Assembly: GCA_021209875.1 (NCBI GenBank)
Contig: JAGYVD010000004.1
Span: 4,253,001 to 4,317,000, forward strand
Length of the DNA stretch: 64,000 nt
Reading direction: 5' to 3'
DNA from: Rosellinia necatrix
Taxonomy: Eukaryota; Ascomycota; Sordariomycetes; Xylariales; Xylariaceae
The stretch's first letter is position 1. Every line of letters starts with the position of its first letter. This document shows positions 37,507 through 46,800 of the stretch, piece by piece. A model generated the notes under the pieces. The model had not been told where the DNA came from. It was given only the letters and a program-made list of their open reading frames with translations, and ran no database searches. A program made the position numbers and the translations under genes.

Positions 37507-37665
37507 TTATTTCTTCTATGGACGAATTAGTTTGGTGTGGTCGGTTCCGGATTTCCGAGATGGACTCACGGGGCAGCTAGAGGATCCGCAGCTCTCTCCG
37601 CATTTGCAGCCCCCCGAGCTGGCACAGCTGCAGGTCCCGGCTTTGGTGTCGCAATTGCAGGCCAT
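37507..37665 (-). CDS. Metallothionein-like cysteine-rich protein (34 residues)
   Basis: A very short gene on the minus strand. Exon 1, 37665-37570, starts MACNCDTKAGTCSC and continues with GGCKCGESC and SSSCP: eight Cys in the first 31 residues, including three CxC motifs (CNC, CSC, CKC), no aromatic residues, and many Ser, Gly and Ala. That composition is diagnostic of class I fungal copper/zinc metallothioneins. A 54-nt intron is proposed at 37569-37516 (GTGAGT donor, CTAAT branch point, ATAG acceptor); exon 2 adds only KK and a TAA at 37509-37507. Without splicing the frame reads 16 more codons, without Cys, to a TAG at 37518-37516 (48 residues). Upstream are an A-rich leader, a TATAAAG at 37948-37954 and a GA tract. 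Role: binding of Cu(I)/Zn and metal detoxification or storage in the cytosol (family knowledge). Too short for usual gene callers. Confidence 0.76.
37516..37569 (-). other. Proposed intron of the metallothionein gene
   Basis: 54 nt, GT...AG, with branch point CTAAT about 14 nt before the acceptor. Its length is a multiple of three, and the only in-frame stop is the TAG of the acceptor itself. Confidence 0.65.
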
Positions 37666-38882
37666 GATGCTGAATATTTTTTTTTTTTTATCTCTCGAGA
37701 CTTTTCTGTTTTCTAGTTTGTCTGCTCCTTATTAGCAACGCCCTCGATATGGGCGAAGTGACGATGCAGACTAGAGAGGTGATTTTTTTTCCAAAAATGC
37801 ACGATTACAATCACATGACGATAGGTAGGCAGACTCACAGTCTGGTTGGCGATGATGTAGAATCAGCGTTGTTTGATTGGCCGACTGGGATCGAATGAGG
37901 AAAAGAAAAGTCAAGCGTGTTGACCAGCAAGGTCCCCCCCCTTCGCTCTTTATAGCTATGGCCTTTTTTCGTGTGTTGGAGCCATCTCGACTAGGTCGGG
38001 GCATTCTGCTCTCTCCTCTCTTCTCTCTCTCTCTCTCTCTCTATCCATCTCGATCCGGGTGCCTAGTTGGCAAAGTAACACGCCACCGAAAACGTCAGCG
38101 CCTGAACTTAATCCCCGGGCGCAATAGTCAGTATAACGTCTATATCCGTGACCTCTTGTGGAGCGCTAGCGTGCCGTGGATGAGATCACGACTGTGTCAT
38201 CTATGGGTAATTGATCTTTGTGACGTCAGATAATCAAGAGGAGTGCCGGTAATCTAGACTAGCTATATGGTAAGCAGTAAAAGCCGTCCCCACTCCGGGT
38301 TGAATCATAGGAGGATCATGGGAGGGACAAAGAAAAGGCCGTATTCCCCTAGGTCTGCTCTAGTGCGTGGCACATGTGTGAGACACAGCACAGTATGCCG
38401 AGATGTTGTGTATCGCGAGACCAGCTGTCGCCTTTGCCCATTACCGCTATTATAGCAACATACAAATTTAGGCGTATGGAAAAGGATACTTCCGTAAGCA
38501 GATTAACCTTGAAAGTCCAAAGACTTAAAAGGAGGCTTAAGGGTTTCAAATATTATCAGTATACCCTAGCTTTGGGTAGGTAGTTGAGGTGCTGATGTGA
38601 CTATCAGGACAGAGCGATCGGATTACATCCCCCACAGTCCATGGCAGCAGTTTCGTTTCTTCCTTGACTGATTTTAAATGTTTTTTTCTCATTCGTTATG
38701 TAAAGATGTACGAACCGGCGCTATGAGGTAACTATGCTACTGACCGGGCTGCATTGGTCGAAACGACCTTGGTCTAGCTATGGAAGGGTTACTTGCCTCC
38801 GAATATATATCATGCCCATAAAAAGTATACGCGCCCACATCACCTTCTATTAGATGACGACCCGAGTTGAACTGTCGATAAA
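37666..38882. other. Intergenic region with the probable metallothionein promoter
   Basis: On the minus strand it holds an A-rich run just before the start (about 37677-37689), a TATAAAG box at 37948-37954, and a GA dinucleotide tract (CT on the plus strand, about 38018-38042). The remainder, to the formate dehydrogenase stop codon, shows nothing recognisable. Confidence 0.5.
37948..37954 (-). promoter_or_regulatory. TATA box candidate (TATAAAG)
   Basis: TATAAAG on the minus strand, about 283 nt upstream of the metallothionein ATG. If used, transcription would start near 37920, giving a leader of roughly 250 nt. Confidence 0.4.
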
Positions 38883-40682
38883 TTAGGTGGCCTTAGTCCT
38901 CTGGCCGTATGCCTTTGTTACATAGTCACCGTCCTTGACGATGAGATCCTCTACCTTGTAGTCATGCTTTCCGGTAAGATAGCTGGTGAGAATGGCCTTG
39001 GTGCCATCGGCGTAGCGCTTCTGTGCGTCAAGCGAGGTACCAGACATATGGGGGACCATGGCGTTACCGCCGCCCCAGGGGTTCTTGGCATAGCGCAGAG
39101 GGTGGTCCTTGGGAGCAGGTTGCGGGAACCAGACATCTCCACCGTAACCTTTGAGGTGACCAGACTTCAGGGCCTCAGCGACATCCTCCTTGACGACGAT
39201 GGCGCCACGGGCAGTGTTGACAAGCCATGAGCCTTGGGTAGAGGTTAGTGATGAGCATCAATATGGAGGGGATCATTTAGCCTTTATGTAGAACAACTTA
39301 CCAGGCTTCATCTTGGCGATGAGTTCCTTGTTGAACATGCCACGAGTCTTCTCGTGTAAGGGGCAGTTGATTGTGACAACGTCGCACTGCGCCAACATCT
39401 CCTCGAGGTTCTCTACTCGGCGGCAGCCGATCTCTTGCTCAACTTCAGGCTTCAGGGGCTGGTAATCGAAGTATAATAGCTCCTTGCAGTCGAAAGCCTT
39501 CAGGCGGCGCAGCACACGCTCACCGATACGGCCGACAGCGACGGTGCCGACTACCTTGCCCTCAAGATCGTACTCATTCTTCGCCGCCTCTGCGACGTCC
39601 CAGTTGCCAGCCTCAATCTGCTCATGTGCGGGGACAAAGTTACGGACGAGGACGAGGATGGTCATGACTACGTGCTCAGCGACGGAAACGACATTGGATC
39701 CGGTGACCTCAGCGACTGTGATACCGCCATTCGTCTTGTTGGCAGCGTTGAGGTCTACGTGATCGGAGCCAATACCGGCAGTAACGGCGAGCTTGAGGTT
39801 CTTGGCCTTGGCCAACCGTTCGGCTGTCAGGTAGCCAGGGTGGAATCTACCGAACGTTAGCCCAGGTGGTTCTACCCCGGCATGACACTACTGCTGCTCC
39901 GAGTGTGCAGTGCCAAGAAATCCGGGGTATACTTACGGGGTTGTAATGATGATTTCAGCATCTACCAGCTCCTTATCGAAAGTTGAGCCCTCGCCCTCCT
40001 TGTCCGAGGTGGTCACAAGTGTGTGGCCTTGATCCTCTAGCCATTTACGGATACCAAGCTCATTCTCCGTCGTTCCTAGCAAGGCAGGTTGCTAGACACG
40101 AGGAAAGATTGTATTAGTTGATGTTTATCAAACATATAGTTCGTGAGCGGGGAGATCGGGGACGTGGCATGGTCTCAGTTACCCCACACACACTCGCCTC
40201 GTTGTAATGGTTCCCAACTGGAGCCACATGCATGAGACCCCGATGCCAAGGAGCCGTACCATTGGCTAGGTATTTGCATTTTAGGGAGGAGGGAAGAGAG
40301 ATGCATGGGAACCGGCAGGTTCACCTTAAGGGGATGGATAATAATATGGGAGTTGGTCGGTTCCGAGGGGGGGTAGAGGAAAACGGGCTGGGCTGGCTCT
40401 ACATACCTGTTTGGCGTGCTCGCCACCGTCGTATAGGACAGCTAGAACTTTGACCTTTTCACGTTTTGTCGTTAGTAAACGAGTCGACGCGGGAACTCCG
40501 AGGGGATGAGGATTAAGTGATGCCGAGTTATTGCTCGTAGATACTGGAATCGCCCGCGAGGTTCGACCCCGCAGGGACGCAGCGGGGTGAGCACGGCTAG
40601 AAAAGCGAGCAATCGACGTGGTGGGTAGTGCCCTTGAAATAGGACGAGTGCAACGGGGAAGAGAGCGGGTTAAGAATACCAT
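38883..40682 (-). CDS. fdh: NAD-dependent formate dehydrogenase with mitochondrial presequence
   Basis: Oxidises formate to CO2 with NAD+. Four exons: 40682-40407, 40091-39937, 39846-39302 and 39232-38883, giving 441 residues. Every join restores conserved sequence ([48 protein letters not shown]). The catalytic core has [24 protein letters not shown] (formate-site Asn), [17 protein letters not shown] (Arg), DVWFPQPAP and [11 protein letters not shown] (His). The nucleotide-binding loop reads [13 protein letters not shown], so the first Gly of the classical GxGxxG is Ala; I believe other fungal FDHs share this. The first 75 residues are rich in Arg, Ser and Thr ([19 protein letters not shown]), a likely mitochondrial presequence. 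Bacterial enzymes and many fungal FDHs start near [13 protein letters not shown] 51-nt leader intron is likely at 40841-40791. Confidence 0.93.
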
Positions 40683-42871
40683 TTTGAATATTAGGGGCCG
40701 ATGATGACTTGGATATTCGGAGGGGATGATAGAGGGGAAGGCGTGTAGAATCCCGAAGGGAGGTAGACGGTTCAACTGATGCGTCTAGACCTGAATGTAA
40801 GTGGGCGAAGGGGTCGTGGAGATGGCAGTAGGGGGACTCACAGAAGATGAGGATGGGAACGAGGGAAAGGGGTCGAATGTACCACGGCGGAGGGGAGAGG
40901 GCTGTCATTTATGGTCGATCGGAGGCAATGGCTGAGGCACGAAAAAAGAAACCGGTTATCCCATGCGGGTGGAACAGGAGGACCCTTGAGACGCGGCAGC
41001 ACCACGACGCACCGAGACAGGCCCAGCCGGCCATTGAGGGGTAAAAGGCTACCTATCTCAATGCTGGTGGCATTTGTCTAGTATCGGGTAATATCAACCA
41101 CAGATTCACCGGTCACCTGCGGCTGATACATCGGGTTCATTGGGTTCCTTGGGTTCCATCCGCCGACCCTCTCACCCCTTCGCCCTTCGCTACAACCCTC
41201 GGGGGCACGGCGATGGCGAGCGGGCAGAGCAGCAGCAGCGCAAGGAACGATTCGTGCTGTCATGGAATGGCCCAAACCGCCCCGCACCACAGCTGGCCTC
41301 GTAGGAGGGGTTGCCCCTAGTGGCATAGACAGGGTCGCGGATTTGCACTTGGGATCCTAGGTTCGCATTGCCGTCTCGCATGGGATATGCTCTGGAGCGG
41401 TATTGGGGTCAGTTGGATGTCTTAGAGCCCCTTTCGGCCCCGCGCCGGGCAGGCCTCGGCGATGGCTCGGTGTCTGGGATGGTGGTTGGGGAGCTCGTGC
41501 TGGAGCCACTGGCTCGGTCAGATACAGGAGCAGCCCGGATAGCAGCTAATTTGCTTAAACCTAGACCTGACTAATAGGCGGACCTCCTCCCACGGACAGG
41601 CTGGGGTTAGTGGAGCGCATTACTCTGTACCGCGTAATGTTAATTCTCGATTGCTCTATCTATCGTTAGGCACGGGCAGACGGATGGCTTAGAAGGTTCG
41701 ACTACGTAAGAGAGATGGAGTGTTTTCGGTTGTCGGTGAAGTGGATATCTCTAACCAACAGCTTCCCTATTTGTGGGGAAAGCTGTCCACCCAGCCAGAT
41801 CGATGGTGCCACCCACTGGCAGCTAACAGGTACTGGCAGACACTCCGAGGTATACCTTGGTAACCGGTAACCTGGTTACTTGAGCAAGTATCTAACCTTA
41901 TTGACACCTATCAGCTACGGCCAAGGCAAGCACCGAAGTACATACTTCGCCAATCGGGTTATAAGGTGCCCAGGTAGACCGTGACATTCATGCTCCCTTA
42001 GGTGCCTAGTCCTTAAGTACCCAAGGTACGTACTTGGACATCCACGATTAGACACCCACGGTCCGACATGCTGGCCCGCCGAGGAGGCTCATGTTGCTTC
42101 CTTCCTACATAAGTGCATTGGCCTTTTGCCTCCTTGGGTAGATCGGGAACCTCGCATCCCTCTGCTGGATCTATCCGTTTTTCCCTTATTAGCATCACAT
42201 GCCCAAACCGGACACCTATGCGGGCACACAGACCCCTGATACAACCCTCCCCTCCAACAACACGTATCAGCGCTCTAGCTGAATGCCGCCAGCGTTAATT
42301 TCAGGGGCAGGTACCGGAAGGCTGCATGCATAGGTAGGCAGGTATGCCCAGCGGCCTGGTGCGATTTCGGGGGAGAGGGGCCTTTTGTTTGCTTGCTCCG
42401 AGGCAAAATGTCAACCGCGACTATCGATTGCACCGTGTGCTTTGAAGTGGTTGTCGTACGACTCGGATGCGATGTGCGATGTGGAGCGTGAACACGACGA
42501 TATCAACTAAGCGCCATCTCAGGTTCCCGAAACACCGAATTCCAGCTCAACTCCACTATTCCGACCTAGGCACCTGCTGTGGTCGGTATCTATCGGCAGC
42601 TTCTAACGCGTCTCCGAAATAGGAGCTATGCTGGGACGCATCGAGTGCACGTATCGCCCACGAGAATTGTTTTGTGAGTCTTGGGACTAGCTGAGACTTT
42701 GCTTCAATTCTGGAGCTCAAACGGCCCTGAGTTATACACACTATCATCTATTTCGCTCAACCGCCTCGAACGCCCCGACAGGATTAACCATTTGGATCCT
42801 CTATTCATTGACCCTCGCTCCGCGTACAGGGTCATCTATGTTTCCGAGCTGCAGGGACGACACGCAAAGCA
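40683..42871. other. Intergenic region
   Basis: Leader and promoter of formate dehydrogenase, CT-rich on the minus strand near the start, then unique sequence. TAGGTA/TACCTTGG words cluster at about 41840-42030. No gene recognised. Confidence 0.5.
40791..40841 (-). other. Probable 5' UTR intron of formate dehydrogenase
   Basis: GTGAGT donor at 40841, a CTTAC branch point and an ATTCAG acceptor ending at 40791, 51 nt in all, about 110 nt upstream of the start codon. Splicing removes no coding sequence. Confidence 0.5.
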
Positions 42872-43841
42872 TTATAAAGTAAAGAGTGCAACACCAGCCA
42901 TCACAGTAGCCAGGAGCGACGCGCCTACAGACAGTGAGACTGCAGCGGCTGGAACTGGGACCTGTGACGGAGGGGTCACGGGAGCGGTGCCGTTTCCGCC
43001 GGGGGTGGTTGAGTTTGATGCTGTCCTGGCTGACACGGCGCCGTTTGTCACGTTGAAGAAGTTGCCAGCAACGACTTTGTCCGCGAGTCCGGCCGAGGTC
43101 AAGACGCTTTCCGCATTGAATCCCAGTCGATTTGCCGCCGCCGCCTCGAGGGCCGCCAGCCCTTCCCCTGACAATTCCGATGTGTCGACTACAATCTCCG
43201 TACTGCGCGATTCTGTGTTAGTGATTACCGTGTCAAGATTGGCCCAAAGCACCATGGGAACATGCTAAACGACCTGAGCCGCAAGTCGGATAAAGAAGCT
43301 CTCGATTCCCGAAAATAATTGAAATGGGAAAATGACTGTAGGGGCTACTCACTATCGGTGGGAGAGTGGTATCCTGGCGGGCGGTGCCGGACCAATATAT
43401 GAGGCAAGAGCCGCCTCGCCTTGAGGTACTGAAAACACGAATGCGGTCATAGAACCTAGGGTGGTGCTTAAAGAAACGGCCGACGAGCTTTGCGTCAGGC
43501 CTGTCTGCATCCAATGTAGCAATGTATTCGTCTCAGGTGGGCTGTCGGTTGGGATGTCGAGATCGATCATCATAACCGCGAATGATGTCCCGTCCAGCTT
43601 GCTTTGTGTTCCAATAATAGGTGCGGTTTGTGTGGCTAACTCGCCCTTTAGTCACAATTCGCCAAAATTTCTGCCTCGTGCTAGACCTACATTCTTTCGC
43701 AACCACTGCGCCATCGAGCGCCGCAATATTTCCGAACGTAACCAAAAGACTTGTCTCGCTTCCCGGCTCAAAGCCGGAGGGTGTCGCGGCCAGCGCGCCC
43801 GATGCCGACGCTGCCAACGCCAAGAGGGATTTCGACAGCAT
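42872..43841 (-). CDS. Secreted PEBP-like protein, probably GPI-anchored
   Basis: Three exons: 43841-43691, 43635-43353 and 43202-42872, giving 254 residues. Residues 1-18 (MLSKSLLALAASASGALA) form a clear signal peptide. The mature part carries phosphatidylethanolamine-binding (PEBP/YbhB) features: SFAVMMIDLDIPTDSPPE, LLHWMQTGL, SYIGPAPPARIPLSHRY and, near the end, NRLGFNAESVLTSAGL and VVAGNFFNVTN. Intron 2 (150 nt) has a CTAAC branch point, and its acceptor gives SHRY-TEIVVDTSEL, aligning with the usual HRYVQLLF strand. The C-terminus has a Ser/Thr/Pro linker (TPPSQVPVP) and ends in a hydrophobic segment (SLLATVMAGVALFTL) with no following charge, as in GPI-attachment signals. Ligand and role are unknown; PEBPs bind phospholipids or inhibit kinases and proteases in other systems. 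Confidence 0.82.
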
Positions 43842-46800
43842 TTTGGCGATTAACGATTATCACGATTTCGTACTTGAGTAATCTAGCGTAAACGACTTAT
43901 AAAGATGAGAACGAGGTAAAAATGTATAAAAAAAATTGGTGTTAAGCGAGTATGGAATTATAGATGTATGGGGATTTAGCGGATCTACCGGACCACGAGT
44001 ATGATTAAAACATGCGGGCGCCAGCTTCCTGGGCGAGGGAATTACCTTTTTAGCTTTTCAATCGCCCTTGCCCAGTACGCTGTCTTCTCGTGACACATTC
44101 ACCTTGCCTGTTATCGCCGGTCCGGAAACGCGCGTTCTAGTGGATGAAACGTCGCGACATACCCGACTTGCGACAGTACCGATGCGCGCCAAGCACTATC
44201 CTACCATTGATAATCAGTCTGTCGGTATCCCTATGCTTGTCGCTGATGATCCCCGCCTATCCGACCTGCTTGGCGACCAACGTAACTACAGTTGATACAT
44301 TTGTCGTTTTCAGCATAGAATCTCTTGACAAGGCTTTGTGTTGGCGGTGCGTTGTCCGATGAGATCCTGTTCAAATGGCAATCGCGATTACCCGTCCAAG
44401 CTCAACAAGGCGCACTTCCATAGCCCGGCCCTCAGACGTCGCGGCTTACACAATGCAGTAGCCGCCGTTGAATGATCGGCGTTGCCCAATGTTTGAGATG
44501 GCAGTCCCCAGGAACTTAGTTCATGCAACGAAAATGTGGGATTTGCTTCAAAGGTGGTCACAACGGTGCTCATATACCACGGCCTGACCGAGGCTTTGCG
44601 TTTGACTATTTTCTTTCTAAGCGCAACGCGACGGGTGAGTTGTAACATGGGTTTTGGATGGCTAGCGTCAACGATATGAAGACGTCATAACTGCCCCAGA
44701 GCAATGAAAAAGGTCGTAAAAGTAAAACAGAAAAGGAGCAGCCGCCTCTAGTGTTCTAGAAGAGGTCTGGCGGGCGCTCGTGGCTCGTACTACATGCTGA
44801 CGCCTTCTCCGTTTTGTGGCAATGTGGATAGGGAGTGTATGACGCGACTGAAGCACGAAAGGCAATATTATCTCATATCTAGGGAATACTACAAAGGCGG
44901 ATGGACCATATCACAGAACAGCTTTGTCTCAGGATGTGGTAATAATAGACCAACGCGTCGCCCCTGGCTACTCCGACCTGTTTTCTAGGACGGCCCCAGC
45001 CGCGACGGCAGCTAAAATCGGGCGCGCTACGGCTGACGGTGGAGTGTGAGGTCAATATCTTCGTGTGCGTATTATGATATGGCGTATTGACTAAGCACGC
45101 TTATTCGTGAAGCTAAAGTAAGCGGCTGTATGAGAATGGCGCGCGACTTGGGTGGACTCGAAAGCTAAATGGTGATGATTCGTATTTGGGTTGGTAACAC
45201 AAGTGGCGACAACTGCATTGTATTTCTTGTGGCTGATATGCGGTGTACGCACTTCTCGATCTTCAGGTGGAAGGGAACTTGCAGATTGCCCCTGTTGTGA
45301 GCTGGCTTATACGTTTGGATATGGCGTTGCCGCTATAGACCTATTATGATTATTAGTTACTATATTAGTCATGAACATATAAACATTATATCCGCGATAT
45401 ATTAGTTGTTGAATGGGAGAACCAGAACCTGTAATCCGGACATTAGGAGGTGAAACTCCGTATATGGCTTGTCGCACCGTCATTGTTGCAGAAGCGGCGT
45501 TCATCTTATATCGATGTTGCTGTAGGTCTCGGCTCATGGCGGCTACTAGGCGTTCTAAGTGAGTGCAGCGGACGCCTCATCTGAGAAGTTGCTCAGCACG
45601 GCTGTTTTAGATAAGTGTGCGCTTTGGAAGGGTGCTCGTGCTTCACGCCTCAAAGGGTGGTTCTGGGTTTGGGGATACGGAGCAGATCGACGGACCCCAA
45701 ACCCCAGACCCAAGCGCCACAACCGGACTACTGGTTAATGGCTCGTCGAAATGAATTGCCTCGTGCCTAGAATTTCATATTAGGAATCCCTTCCGGGATA
45801 CCGTCTATCGCGCGGTACAAGGACAAATAATTAGTCTGATCGTAAGGTCATATGGTCCCAGCTTAATCATAATCAGGTGATCGTCTGGCCGGTATATTGG
45901 TGGGTAAGCACAACCAAAACCGTAATAATAGCGGGAAAGCCACAAGATGGCTGACTCCAAGGTTTGTCGGCTTTTGGTTCTGTACACTCTCACAATAATC
46001 GTCGTGGGGACTATCGTCGCTCGAAGTGGATCATCTAGCTCTGAGGCGCTTGTTTGTACGCTGCGCTCCACCCGACAGCTCGGGACTATTGTCTACGGTA
46101 TGTAGTTAGCTATATGTAGTGTCTTCGTGTTTGTTGGTCCAGACTGGATAGCTAACTAGTGTAGTAGTGCTCATGTTTGCTTTGGTCGGTTAAATTCTGC
46201 AAGGGGCGAATACGCCAACACCAGGTGCCATTGGTGAGAGATATACAGGATTAGGGATGTCTGGTCATTTTGAGCCAGGAGGATGAGGGTGACTGAGCAT
46301 TGCGATCCAGTGGTGTTCTCTGATCACATGCTTCTAGAACAAAATGAAAGAAAACCAGGGCCACCCGACCATGTATGTCTGAGACATGCCTCCTTTCCCT
46401 CATAGCGTCAGCGGGCGGATGTAGGTGCCATGTGCTAGGGCGCAAGCCTTCGACGCAACGAGATTATGGTCTATCGGTTCTGATGAGGGGATAATAGCTG
46501 GCGGGGACTGAACCTGCTGTTTCTATTAGCGCACAAATATACCTGGTCACCAACATGGAGATGAAGCCCTCTGTAAGGAGGTTGACGATGCTTTCACACC
46601 ATCTCCTGGTCACGTTACCTGACTCCAGATGCTGGTTTCAACCTTTCTCGCATCACCATCCAATGACGACGGAAAGGAACCCTGCTCGCCTGAATAGATC
46701 CTTGCCTAGCTCAAGCGAGGCGGCTACGATTGGGCTTTGACCCCTGTCTGGCTCTTATCTATCGGGGATCGCCCCGAAGGAAAGCCCGGTTTTCCTATTA

